A stretch of DNA of 64,000 nt. Origin: Heracleum sosnowskyi. Taxonomy: Eukaryota; Streptophyta; Magnoliopsida; Apiales; Apiaceae. Below, piece after piece: positions 46,901-58,766 of the stretch. Location: NCBI GenBank assembly GCA_030848705.1, contig CM061244.1, positions 45,425,190 to 45,489,189 on the forward strand. Direction: 5' to 3'. Every line of letters begins with the position of its first letter. Within the stretch, counting starts at the first letter, position 1. The notes under the pieces are model-generated. The model was given only the letters and a program-made list of their open reading frames with translations, had not been told where the DNA came from and searched no databases. Both the position numbers and the translations under genes were made by a program.

Positions 46901-46912
46901 GCTCTGATACCA
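46901..46912 (-). promoter_or_regulatory. Element D primer-binding site (initiator Met-tRNA)
   Basis: The minus strand reads TGGTATCAGAGC, two bases after the 5' LTR. Confidence 0.94.
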
Positions 46913-46914
46913 AT

Positions 46915-47931
46915 TGTTATTCCCAAATGACCTAACAGAATTGTAGAAGGGGGGGTTGAATACAATTCTTGATATTTCCTTAGAACTAAACACTTTATAA
47001 AATTAAACTGAACTGAATAAATAAAAACACAAGATATAAATAATTCAGTTGGATTGTTTGATGATCCAACTGAAGTGTTTTTATTGCGGAAATAATCTGT
47101 GATACAAATGTACACAGCTGCTCAGTTACAATGTTGTAGAGAAGAATGCTCTCAAAAATAGCTAATACAATCTATTTGTTTTTCTTCTCTATTTCTAAAG
47201 TAACTGCTACACTTGGTTATATAATCCCAAGTTTACAATTCTACATTTGGTTAAACTAAAGAATAATAGTAGTAACCATCAGTAGCTTGCTTTTCATTCC
47301 TTTTGTCCAATGGTCCTTGGAGATCTTTGCTTTTGTCTTCATGCTCATTATAATCATTCCCAAGAGCCTTATTGGAAATTGGAATGTTTCCTTATTTCCA
47401 GTATCCACTTTGATGGCTTCCAATGCAAAGTACACTTCCATATCTCCTTTTAGATCTGTTAAGTAAACTGTCACTATCACTTTGTCAACTGTTCAAAAAG
47501 CAACATTGATTCGTTGATAGCAAGGAGATGTGTTTCGTTGATAGCTTCATTCTTCATTCCGTTGATGGTGTTTCCCTCGTTTCGTTGATGGGTAAACTCC
47601 ATACCGTTGACAGAGTAGTCTTCATACCGTTGACATGTCTTCACTTAGGCAGAATTACAAGGCATTACATATTTACAATTAACCAACCTATTTTGCCTAT
47701 CTAGTACTAAGTCAACATGACTTAGAAAACCTATCTAAAACATATAACAGAATGCCTATCATACTGAGAAGTATTGTACAATGCAATTGCTACAACACTC
47801 ATTTCGTTGATGAGCTTCCTGTCAACGGAATGCTGCAAAGCATGCCATTTCGTTGACAGTTACAAAAATGACTTTACACAAATTCTACTAAGTGTTTTAT
47901 GTTTATCATCAAGAACAACATATTCCTAACA
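46915..47931 (-). repeat. Element D 5' LTR
   Basis: 1,017 bp, nearly identical to 34842-35858. TATA-like site ATTATATAA (minus strand, 47225-47217). The C-run hairpin arms are at 46969-46961 and 46945-46937. The promoter here would drive the full-length RNA of D. Confidence 0.95.
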
Positions 47932-48735
47932 GTATCTTTATAAATCAGTCAAAATATACAAGAAACTTATTGAAAAGGTTTAACATGCAAGATTGTGCTA
48001 CTGCAAGTACTCCCATAGCTACAGCTACCAAACTTGATCCTGATCAAGGTCCTGAGGTGGATGTAACTCACTACAGAGGAATGATTGGCTCTTTATTGTA
48101 TCTCACTGCAAGTAGACCAGATATCATGTTTGCAACCTGTCTGTGTGCAAGATTTCAAGCAAAACCTAGGGAACCCCATCTGATTGCAGTCAAAAGAATT
48201 TTTAGATATCTCAAAGGCACTTCTTCACTTGGCCTTTGGTATGCAAGGGAATCAGATTTTGGGTTATATGGTTATTCAGATGCTGATTTTGCAGGATGTA
48301 AGATAGACATGAAAAGTACTTCAGGAAGCTGTCAGTTTTTGGGTGGTAGACTAGTTTCTTGGTTCAGTAAAAAGCAAAAGTCTATCTCAACATCAACAGC
48401 AGAATCTGAGTACATTGCTGCAGGAAGTTGTTGTGCTCAGATAATGTGGATGAGAAATCAGTTGTTAGATTATGGCTTGTCATACTCCAAAATACCTATT
48501 TATTGTGATAACCAAAGTGCTATTGCAATGACAGGAAATCCAGTTCAGTATTCTCTTACTAAACACATCAGTATTAGATATCACTTCATAAGAGAACATG
48601 TTCTGGAAGGAACAATTGAACTTCAATTTTTCCTACTGATCAACAACTAGCTGATATATTCACCAAGCCACTGCCTGAAGCTACTTTCAACAAGTTGGTG
48701 AATGAACTTGGAATGATGAACTTTGAGAATTTCTG
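47932..48735 (+). pseudogene. Element C pol, second part (end of RT and RNase H)
   Basis: It continues C's pol after D; the first five bases are the duplicated GTATC. The RT connection, then RNase H motifs YSDADFAGC, STAESEYIAA and IYCDNQSA are visible. A frameshift near 48627 breaks the last 35 codons (QQLADIFTKP-type end in another frame). It stops at TGA 48733-48735. Confidence 0.88.
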
Positions 48736-49233
48736 AGGAAAGCTACAGAGAGGAAATCCTGATGACTATCAAATCCTGATGGTCATTCTGCAAGGTATGT
48801 AATTTTGATCAAATCCTGATATGACACAATCCTGACAGGAAGTCAACTGGTCAATCCTGATGTACATGTCAGTATTTCATTGCTTAAATTGTGCTTGATT
48901 TTTCGTCAGTTACTGATGAGAAACGTTTGAGTTTTAGTTGGACAACTGTATGCGCACGTGTGTTACACTGATGGATATATACATATAGATACACATAAAA
49001 AGCTGTGCAATTATGTTTAATTACGCACGTAATTTGTCCACTAATCATTTATGCACTAATCACAGCATGCCACCTGTCACTGAGAGTAATATTTTGTTTT
49101 AACAAAATACATTTGATTTTCCAAATTACCGTTTACTCTCTAATCATCAGTTTTTCATCTTCTTTCTCTCTCTCTCTGTGCTCAAGAACCCTAATTTCTA
49201 AATCTCAATTCTCAAGTTTTCTATACTGTTTTA
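48736..49233 (+). promoter_or_regulatory. Gap between pol and envelope-like ORF of C: AATCCTGATG array
   Basis: At least five AATCCTGA(T/C) blocks between 48757 and 48870, the inverse of the CATCAGGATT motifs in the LTR. Further on: a CACGTG G-box (48955-48960), a TATATA stretch near 48975, a CT microsatellite (49163-49178) and a CT-rich leader before ATG 49234. An own promoter for the last ORF is possible, but the TATA site is farther away than in A, B and D. Confidence 0.45.
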
Positions 49234-52200
49234 ATGGCGTCTTCATCATTCATGAACAAACAGACTGTAATTAGTGGTGTTACTTTTGCCACTAATAATT
49301 TTGTAGCCGTTCTATCTCATCAGGATTTGCCCTCTGAGTTCCATATAATCCAAGATTTTCTTACTTCAAGCCCATTGAAGTATGCTTTAACAGAACCTGT
49401 GAGTGTTTCTCTTAAGTCTGTGATGCAGGTTTGGAACACAGTTGTTTTTTGCAAAGGGCCAACGAGAAATGTTTTGATGCAGTTTGAATTCAATGGTGTT
49501 ACTCATCATGTCACTCTTGCTGTTATAGAAGAGGCACTGCATTTGCCAATTCTGGGTGACGAAGTTCCTGATATTGTTACAGACTCTACAATTTTTGAGT
49601 TTGTCACAAAATTGGGTTACAATGGTGAGGTCAAGAGGTATGGAAGCCTCTTCAGGACAAAGCTTAAGAAGGAATGAAACTTTTTCTTTGATACTATCAG
49701 CCGCTGTTTCCTGAATAAGACATCGAATTTTGATGCTCTACCATCAGGATCACTAAATATTGGGTACTCTCTTATCTATTCTCAAGTGTTTGATTATGGT
49801 AGTTTAATTTTAAAAGTTTTAAGTGATAGGAAGTCAGATAAGTTAGGTTATGTCTGTTTCCTTAGATTTTTTCAGCTAATCTTTAATCACTTCTGTCCTG
49901 ATGTTGTTTTTGAAGAGGATGTGATTCTACCCATCTGTAGAATTACAGAGAATAATATTAAGTCCTTAGTCAATAGTGATAAGGCAAATGGTTTTTTAGG
50001 CAATGCCTTTATTCCTGATGAGGTCAGACTTTTCTTGAAAGAGAAAATGCCTACTCAATATGGATCAGTTTCTGATGCTATGGGGCAAGGCCAAACACAC
50101 CTTGTTCCTGACCCTAGCATTCCTCCCAAACAGTCAAAACAATCAACAGCCACCTCTATTGTCTCCCAAAAGACTTTAGTTGTAAAATCTAAGAAATCAG
50201 CTAGAACTGATGTGTCTGGAAGACAATCAGGTTCAAAGGATTTTTCCTCTACACCACTCACTCAAAAGAAGATAAAAGGGGGTGTACAAGGGGCCCTGGT
50301 AAAGAAGACAGCTGGTAGGACTAAGAAGGTTATTGAGGTTAAAATAAAGTTGGTTTTGAGGGATGAGACTGATTCTGAGGATGAAATGCCAATATCCTCT
50401 AAGATAAAGATGAACAAGGAAGTTGCTGATACTGCTACTAAAGCTGTGGCACCATCTTCTAAGTCACAGAAGAAAAGGAAATTATCAAAGAGCAGGTATC
50501 ATATTCCTTTGGAAAAGAAGCAGGATACTGATGGACATGATACTTCTATTCCTGATGAGCAGTCAAATCCTGATGCTCAAGCAAATCCTGACGTTGGTAT
50601 TCCTGATGCTGCACCAAGTCCAATGATAGATATCTCAGACTCTCCAACAAAAGCCTCTCCAACTTCAAGAATTCTAGAAATACCATGGGAGAAGGTTGCT
50701 GAGACTGCTTCCAAACTTGGATTTACTCATCCTTTGGATAAGAAAAGGAAGGCAGATGAGTTTGTTTTTACTAGACAGAAGAAGCTGAAAGGATCAAGCC
50801 CACAAGAACCTGAACCTCAAAGTGGTTCAGCAGCTATTACTAATGATCCTGCCCCACAAGAACCACTCAATCAAAGTTTGGGTGAAGGCATAGCAATTGG
50901 AATGGTCACACAAGAACCATTTTCTCAAAGGGAAAATGAAGACATTTCTATTCCAGCCACACAAGAACCATATTCTCAATGTGAAGATGCAGGCAAAGCT
51001 ACAGTTTCTGAGGAATTTTCTGACATTGCTCAAGGGGTTTCTGGTGCAGATGAAATTGAGAGATTGGTCGAGGACACTGTCAATGAGGGAAGCCCACAAA
51101 AACCTTTAACTCAAAGTGTTAAAGCAGCTTCTGAACCTCAGGCTCCACAAGAACCATCAGTAACAAATCCTGATGAATGCCAATCAAATCCTGACGCTAG
51201 TGGTGCTCCTGATGCTAAGCCAATCCTGATACAACCACTTAGCTCAAGACCAATGACTGATTCTATCACAGCATCACAGGACAAACTTAAAGGTATTGCT
51301 ATTCCTGATCCTGATGTTACTCATGATTCTGATGCTGATGATAGTGATGATGATAATAATAAAGAGAAGGATCAGCTTACCACAGCTATTAAATCTAGTC
51401 TTGGAACCAACTTTGGTTCTTCAAGCACATTCATGACTGGCAAGGCTACTACAGGAAAGGATCTTCGACAAGACTTTTCTGGTCCTTCTGAGATTGATCC
51501 TGCTGAGCAGCTGAGATTGCATCAATGGAATAATGAATGGTACAGGTCTGATGACTCTGTTAGCTATCCATATGCTTTAGATCATGCTTTTAATGCTGCT
51601 AAGTTGATTGAGAATGAAGATTTGAAGAATCATTTGAAGGCTACAACTATTTTATCCAAAAGCCTCAAGCATGAAATTGATTCTGTCAAGGAAACAACTG
51701 AAAGAGTGAGGACTGATATTTCTCAGAACTTTACAAAGGTGCCTACTGCTCTTCAACTCAGGGTAGTAGAATCCCAAGTTAAGTCAATCATTAATGAACA
51801 GTCTTCTATCAACAGCAGAATTGATTCTCTTGATACAAAGGTAACTGATATTCAAACCTCTCTTGCCTTAATTTTGAATTTATTGTCAAATACTGATGTC
51901 AAAAAGGTGGAGAACGTAATTCAGACAAAATGTACACCTGATCTAGTATTGAGAAATAATGATGATGATGATGATCATACTGGAAATGATGGTGATGACA
52001 AAGTACTACAAGGAGAAACCTCTGATGCTGCTGTTGTGAAGTCTACAATTCAAACTTCTCAAAGTCAAACAACACAGTCAACTCATGTTCCTGATTTTGG
52101 AGTTAAGACAGTAAGGACACTGGTGAAATCTCAGATCCTGACGGAAGAACAAATCCTGACAGGTGATCAAAAACTGATGAATGATCAAATCATGACGCCT

Positions 52201-53632
52201 GGTCATGGACATACACTCTCTACAATTACTGAAGGTGATGAAGCTGTTCTAATTGCAAATCCTGAAGATGCTGCTAAATTATTCCAGAAGTTCAAAACAA
52301 GAGATGGTAATTTTGTTACTCTTTATCACACTGATAAGAGAGTTCAACAATTGTTTGCAAGGAAAGCACTCTCTACAGCAAGTGAAGAATATCCTGATCT
52401 CTCACAAGAAGAATTCTTAAATCAACAGAGAGAAATGATGGAGAGTTTTAATAACCCTGCTCCTACTAGAGGAAGATGAGGCAGAGGTAGGAGAGGTGCT
52501 AGAAGAGGTAGAAGAAGCTCATCAAGTCAACCAATGCCTAGACAAACAAGGTCTAGAGGATTAAGAACAGAAGAAATTCCTGAACCTACTCAAATTCTAG
52601 TAGTTCCTGACAGGTCTACTTGTGGTGATGATGGAATTGTTGAAGAAGAACATGAATTGAGGAGAAGATCAAGACAATCAACTCTCAGTAATACAACTCA
52701 AATTCCAGATTCTAATCCTGACATTGTTCCTAACACTGTTCAAGATCCTGATGAATCTGAAATTCTACAAGAGGTTGATTTGTTAATACTGTCTACTGTG
52801 GTTGATTCTCATAATATTGAAGTGGATGAAGAAGAAGAAGCCAGAAGAAGAAAAATATCCAAGCAGACAAGAACCTCAGCTAGAAAGAAGCTATGCTTTT
52901 GAGAAATAAAAAGACAAGAAGTGGAAACACATTGACACACTTAGGTGTAATAGACCTATCAATTTTCAGAATGGTGGAGTTATAACAAGTGCTTCCAGTG
53001 TTCCTAATTTTTCTGATTCATATAGATCAAAAGCACTCTGGTTACAGATGTTCTCAAATCTAAGGCAAATGACAAACAACTCAAGAGGAGGTATTGGACA
53101 CAGAGATGCTGAATTTTTGAATATGCCTCATGTTGATCCTTATGCATTGACTGAAATTGGAGGTATTTTAACTTCTGAACACCTGAACAATTTATTAGCT
53201 GTTGATATAGTTATAGATTGTCATGATGGTACTGAAAAGAAAGAGAAGCTTCTGTACTTTATGAAAGATGGTAGTGTGAAGATTCTATCCATTCAAGATC
53301 TGTTAGTGAAAACTACAAAGGAACTGAAATATGTTCATTATCTGTTAAAATGGAAGAATGAAGTGTGCAAGGTATGGAGTGATATGATTTTGTCAACAAT
53401 TAGAAGAAGACTGGATGTAGGTAGAAATTTCAATGGTGATTCTACTCCCATGTACTTAAATCAGAGAGGTCAAGATGTGGAAATGCAAAGGGGCATTGCT
53501 GTTAAAGAAATGACCTTTGGCATGACTCAGCTTACTCTTAATCCTGATGGGAAGGAAATTGCTTATCTTTTGCTTGAAGAGCACAGTCTACAAAGAAGCT
53601 CTATACAGAATCTCAGAGCAGCTATCTTTTAG
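49234..53632 (+). pseudogene. Element C envelope-like ORF, broken
   Basis: About 1,460 codons from MASSSFMNKQTV. The N-terminal domain (to about 50050) has the same layout as in D (VWNTVVFCKGPTRNVLMQFEFNGVTHHV). Long Ser/Pro/Asp-rich stretches follow, with repeated SNPDA, IPDE and PQEP peptides encoded by CCTGATG and CCACAAGAACC DNA repeats. Then coiled coil (51550-51900), an acidic patch, an Arg/Gly-rich region (52470-52530) and a C-terminal domain (53048-53632). In-frame stops at 49675 and 52477 and a frameshift around 52900 break it. Its function is unknown. Confidence 0.78.
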
Positions 53633-53851
53633 ATAAATGAAGAAGTTGAAGAACTCAAAGATCTTAAAGAAAGATTAATTCAAATTCTTGAAGACAAAGA
53701 AGAAAGATTATTGTCAAACTTCTTGAAGATGAATTTGTTCTATCAAAGAATCTGAACAGATAAGTTGTTATTGTAAATACTTGTACATTTTGTAAATAAG
53801 TTTTTGACATCATTGAATCTAGGAATCAATACTTTATTTCACAAAGTATGA

Positions 53852-53864
53852 GATTGGGGGAGAT
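53852..53864 (+). promoter_or_regulatory. Polypurine tract of element C
   Basis: GATTGGGGGAGAT directly before the 3' LTR. Confidence 0.88.
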
Positions 53865-54421
53865 TGTTAGATCAGGATTCAATGATCGTCAGGATCTAGA
53901 CTCAACTGATCAGGATTGCTGACGTCATCAGTATTTGCTCAAGCGTCAGTATCAGGATTATCATCAGGATTATCATCAGGATCTATATCAGGACTATGAT
54001 CAGGATTGATCATCAGGACTGGAAGCTGATCAGGATTTCTATTTCGAGTTGGTTTATGAGTCTAGTTAAATAAGGAAGTTTATTCTGTCGGTTCCTTATT
54101 TATAGTAATGCAGCTATCGATTTAGGATAGGTTTCAATCTTTGTAATTGATTAGGACTTATCTTGTAATTGATAGAGAAGCTGTGTAATATATAAACACA
54201 GTTTAGGTTTTGATTTATATCGATCACATACACGAGTATTTTGTAACCTAGAAGCTCTCAAGAACATTAGAATTTCTTGAGAGAGTTTGTAACAGTTTTA
54301 TATCAGATTTAATAAAGCTGTTATTATTCTTTCATATTTGTGATACATAATTTATTCAGTCGAGAATCTTATACAATTGTATTCAACCCCCCTTCTACAA
54401 TTGTTTATTTACTGGGCAACA
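53865..54421 (+). repeat. Element C 3' LTR (complete)
   Basis: 557 bp, TGTTAG...GCAACA. It is the complete version of the truncated left copy. CATCAGGATT motifs lie at 53872-54040, TATATAAA at 54189-54196, and hairpin arms at 54373-54381 and 54396-54404 around six C. Confidence 0.92.
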
Positions 54422-55577
54422 TACCCCTTTATCACATCTGAATCCGGTTGGGAGGATTCAGTGGTGGCTATATTTTTAGATTTCTTCTTTAGTATGGTGA
54501 GCTGTGACTCAGATTCCTCACATCCTAACTCTACAGACTCATTGATTATAGCAAGGGTTCTCTTCTTGGTCTTCTTTTTAGTAACACCAACCTTTTGAGA
54601 GATTGGTGCACTTGGTTCCCTAATCACTAGTGTACTGTTTGCAGGGGGGTCACTGGATGGGGTAGGGAGGCTTGGGATAGACTGTGAAGCACCTTCAGTC
54701 TTAGCCTTCCCTTTCCAGGAAAGTTCATGATATATGGGCTGATCAAGTTGATAAGTTTTGAATGTGTCTTGCATATGCTTTTTCACACTCAAAATCACAT
54801 CAACCTGATTCCTAGTGTCCAATGAACCAAAAAGAACTTTGGACATGGTCTTAGGATAAGCCAACTTTGTTTTATCTATTCCTTCTAATTCATGCAATTG
54901 ATTATCAAGATAATTTAGAATGCATTGAATAAAACGAGGATAAAAGATCTCATTACCTCTTCCACGGACAGTCCTGCCTAACCTTTGAGCCAACTCCTTG
55001 AGGATGATTGCTCCTACATTAATCTCCTGGTTGTTGGCCAAGGAATAGGCAAGCTTCACAGCAATGTGGCTAATTTGGTCCCATCCTGTATTCCTGCACA
55101 GGAACACCTTTTGGAGTGCGTCAAACAGAAACGACCACTCCCTCCTTACATTCTTCTTGTTGAGCTTTGCCATATCAATCTCATCAGCTTACTTGATTAG
55201 GTCCATGAATGCCACCATTTCAGTGTCATTTGCTTCAGCATCATGACCTTTAGTTTTAAAACCCAAAGCTTCATTGATCTCCTTCTCCCCAAACTGCAAA
55301 TGCTTGCCTCCAATTGTGCAAGTAATCTCCTAAATGTAGTCCCATCCTCCCTTGCCATTGTGCTTACCATAGCAGTTCTCCAGAAGCCTTCCAGTACATC
55401 AACATACATGGTTGGGTTCATTTTTAAGGCTTGGCGAAGGTAGGATGTGTTCAAGAACCGTACAAAACACTTGTACCTGGGGTTTGCTTCTGCATCTGAT
55501 GAAATGGTGAAAAAGTTGGTTTCTTTGGGTATTGTCAAAGGGTTTGATGAAGCAACTGTTTGAGATTTGGGTGCCAT
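54422..55577 (-). pseudogene. Element B envelope-like ORF, N-terminal part
   Basis: Starts MAPKSQTVASS at 55577. It carries the N-terminal domain seen in A (NPRYKCFVRFLNTSYLRQAL; REWSFLFDALQKVFLC; GRGNEIFYPRFIQCILNYLD) and a Lys/Ser/Pro-rich tail up to the insertion of C. A frameshift near 55330 and a TAA at 55189-55191 break it. It continues at 30447. Confidence 0.82.
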
Positions 55578-56305
55578 TGTTTGGAAATGAGATTGAAGAA
55601 GAAAGAAGAGAATTGGAAATTAGGTTTGAAAGTTGAGAGTAATCGACAAGATGAAAAGATGTGAAAGTGTTTGCAAATTTGTATTTATATGACTAAGACA
55701 GTGCGATATGGAGTTATGAATTCATACAGACTAATTTGATATCGTGAAGTCTCAAAATAGCCTATATCGCGAAGTCTTGCGAATTAGATCGCAAAGTCCA
55801 GAAATGAACTATGTCGCAAAGTCGGAGAGGTAGAAAGTATGAGAAGACTTTGTGATATAGTGTAAATACCCTGTCGAGAACTCTCTTTTTGGAATTTCAA
55901 GCAATTTGTCAGACATGTATCAAAATTTTGAAATAAAATTAATTTAAATTAATTTAAATCAAAATTCTGCTAATGTGTGAAGACTTGTCGATATAGTTAT
56001 TCTGTGTCGCGAAGTCGGGAAATGAACTATATCGCAGACTCAAGAAATGAACTATATCGCGAAGTCTTACACTTTTAACAGTTTGCGATATAAGTCTGTT
56101 TAATTTGAACTAAGTCGTGAACTCTCAAAATCACCTATAAAGAGATGTCTTAAAAGCTCATAACTTCACAAACAAATATGATTTGAAAAATATGTAGTAA
56201 GCAACTGAAATATTTATAAATCATATCTCAGCTAATTTTCACTCCAAGTAAATAGTGCGTTTAAACACAGTGAAAATTTACTGCTGCAACAATTAACTAG
56301 CATAC
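55578..56305 (-). promoter_or_regulatory. Gap between pol and envelope-like ORF of B: motif array and TATA-like box
   Basis: TATATCGCGAAGTC-type blocks at about 55735-56115, opposite in orientation to the LTR array. Minus-strand TATAAATA at 55689-55682, about 105 bp before the ATG, with a CT-rich leader. It matches A's gap closely. Confidence 0.55.
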
Positions 56306-57498
56306 TTACTTAGAACAACTAAATGAAGGATTGAGCATTCCAATTTCACTCACAAGTCTGTTGAAGACAGCTTCATTTAGAGGTTTAGTAAATATGTCAG
56401 CTAATTGTTTCTCAGTTGGAACATAAGAGACTGCTATAGTACCATTTGCAACATGTTCCATAATGAAATGGTACCTTATCTCAATGTGCTTTGTAGTAGA
56501 ATGATTAACAGGATTGGCAACAATGGATATTGCACTAGTATTGTCACACATCAGGGGAATGTGTTCCAACACTAGTCCATAATCCATGAGTTGATTTCTA
56601 ATCCAAAGAAATTGAACACAGCAGCTTCCAGCAGCAATATATTCAGCCTCAGCTGTAGATGTTGCTGTGGATTGTTGTTTCTTACTGAACCAGGACACTA
56701 ACCTTTGACCTAAGAATTGGCAGCTTCCAGAGGTGCTCTTCCTGTCAATTCTGCATCCAGCATAATCAGAATTTGTGTAACCAACCAGGTTGAACCCAGT
56801 GCCCTGTGGATACCATAGCCCAAGATTAGGAGTCCCTTTCAGATACCTGAAGATTCTTTTGATAGCCATCATGTGAGATTCCTTAGGATCAGATTGGAAC
56901 CTTGCACAAAGGCATGTGGCAAACATGATGTCTGGCCTGCTTGCAGTGAGATAGAGTAATGATCCAACCATTCCTCTATAGACCTTGATGTCAACTCTCT
57001 TGCCCTTCTTATCTTCATCAAGCTTGATTGTAGTGGACATTGGAGTTTTTGCTGGGGATGAATCTTCTAAACCATATTTCTTTAAGAGATCTTTAACATA
57101 CTTAGATTGATTTATGAAGATGTCATCCTCCCTTTGATGTACTTGCAGGCCTAGGAAGAAGGTTAACTCTCCCATCATACTCATCTCATATTTGCTTTGC
57201 ATCAACTTAGAGAACCTTTGACAGAGTTTTTCATTTGAAGAGCCAAAGATGATATCATCCACATAAATTTGAACTAGAATGATATCATTTCCATGCTTCT
57301 TGAAGAATAGAGTTTTATCAATTGTACCTCTGGTGAATTGATGCTCAAAAAGAAATTGAGATAGAGTTTCATACCAGGCTATTGGTGCCTGTTTGAGTCC
57401 ATAGAGTGCCTTGAGCAGTCTATACACAAAGTCTGAGAAGTCTTCATTCTCAAAGCCAGGAGGTTGGGATACATAAACTTCTTCAGCAAGATCACCAT
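56306..57498 (-). pseudogene. Element B pol, RT and RNase H part cut by E
   Basis: 397 open codons from NGDLAEEVYVSQPPGF in RT (YVDD present in QIYVDDIIFG) to the RNase H end MLNPSFSCSK. It is unbroken within this piece, unlike A, and keeps the 58 bp that A lost. The upstream end is the insertion point of E. The open frame runs 30 codons into E's LTR (to 57589), but those residues are not part of pol. The rest of pol should lie beyond the window. Confidence 0.9.
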
Positions 57499-58606
57499 TG
57501 TAAAGCATAATGTAACATAAGATGTAAAAGAGATAACTACAACTCAACAAAGGACAAGACATACAATAATATTGACAGAAGCACAGCAATCCAGAATCAA
57601 AGAAGAAAAGGTAAACTCAAAAAATCAAAATACGTTATGTATTCTTGAAGTCCGTAAACAGGTCACAGAAAGAAGTTCATGAAAATGTTCAAGCCTCAGT
57701 GACACAAAAGAAACAAGACTTTCAAGACGACAGAAGTATGTGAATGATTTAGGGTTAAGTACCACGGGATTCCAGTGATTTAAATGAAGCAACCAGAATG
57801 ACAAAAGGACTTATCAGCAGCATTGAATTGAAGACATAAAAGAAGAATTGATCAAGTGTTATTCATCTGTGAACCAGACCAGTTGCACTAGGTGACAGCA
57901 CTAAGAAGATCAAGTTGTTTTATCGTCTCAGAAGAAATTGATACAGTCTAAAACTGAAACACCCTGAAGCTCAGAAGATTAAGTAAAAAGATCAAGTCAA
58001 AGAAAATGGCTCGATGGTTTTTCTATTTAGAAAACCATCGAATGTGATTCAAGAATTCTTTCTTAATTTATTTATAAAGTAATTGGCACTTCGATAATTT
58101 TTATTTAAAACTATCGAATGGTGAATTACTTTTATAAATTCGATAGTTTTCTAATTGAGGAGCAGGTGAAAAAGTGTTTGTCTGTCAGGTTGATTAGAGA
58201 ATTGGACGGCGAAGATTATTTTAACAATTAAGGTTCGATAGTTTTCTAAAACTAAGTCTACAATTACTAAGAGAGAAGAAGTGTCTTCTTCAGTCTGGTT
58301 ATTAACAAAGAAGCAATTACTGAGAGAGAAGTTTGAGCCGGAGAAGATCAGAAAAATTAATAGTGCTCAGAATTTGATCATTGTATTGATTGTGTTTAAC
58401 CTAGAACTCATTGAAGCTAATCTATGGATTAGAAATTGTAGCACCCCTCGAGGTTTATATTTATAACAAGATATATTCCCCGAAACTTGATTTGGTTTGG
58501 TGTGTTTGATTTCGTTATAGAACTGAATGATTTATCCGCGAACGAAATTGAATTATTTGTGAGTATCGTATTCAACCCCCCCTTCTACGATACTTTGGAC
58601 CTAACA
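57499..58606 (+). repeat. Element E 5' LTR
   Basis: About 1,108 bp, TGTAAAGC...CTAACA. The right end is firm (PBS two bases later). The left end is set by the loss of B identity, and its TGTAAA is not the mirror of CTAACA as it is in A. It carries palindromes of the motif TTCGATAGTTTT: a perfect 11-bp stem at 58011-58021/58031-58041 and a 12-bp stem with one mismatch at 58090-58101/58107-58118, plus single motifs near 58139 and 58232. C-run hairpin arms AGTATCGTA (58562-58570) and TACGATACT (58586-58594). Confidence 0.82.
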
Positions 58607-58608
58607 AT

Positions 58609-58620
58609 TGGTATCAGAGC
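58609..58620 (+). promoter_or_regulatory. Element E primer-binding site (initiator Met-tRNA)
   Basis: TGGTATCAGAGC, two bases after the LTR. Confidence 0.94.
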
Positions 58621-58766
58621 TACTTGATTGATATACAAATCAGATCCGGTGAATGAGACCAAAATCAAACGTAGCGTGAAAATTCGAAGCAAATTTTTTA
58701 ACTTTCAAAATTTTTCATTTAATTGGAATTTCTTGAATTTTAAACAATTTGAAATTTTCAGAAACC

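Larger units (their letters stand above)
34842..47931 (-). mobile_element. Element D: young, near-intact Sirevirus inside C
   Basis: 13,090 bp on the minus strand, with LTRs of exactly 1,017 bp at both ends, a perfect 5-bp duplication, PBS, purine tract, uninterrupted gag and pol with all catalytic residues present, and one stop in the envelope-like ORF. Reading the two LTRs side by side I find two differences (near 35388 and 35759). It is the last insertion in the nest and the only element here whose gag and pol look functional. Whether it is expressed cannot be told from sequence. Confidence 0.95.
30448..54421 (+). mobile_element. Element C: decayed Sirevirus, split by D
   Basis: Plus strand, about 10.9 kb without D. 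Order: 5' LTR, PBS, gag, pol, gap with CCTGATG repeats, envelope-like ORF, purine tract, 3' LTR (53865-54421). It sits inside B's envelope-like ORF. No target duplication can be seen because the outer end of its left LTR is rearranged. All ORFs carry stops; pol has lost the end of integrase and the start of RT. Confidence 0.9.

Noticed and set aside
58281..58466. 61-codon plus-strand ORF in the E LTR
   Set aside because: Short, no family resemblance, lies in the promoter and leader part of an LTR.
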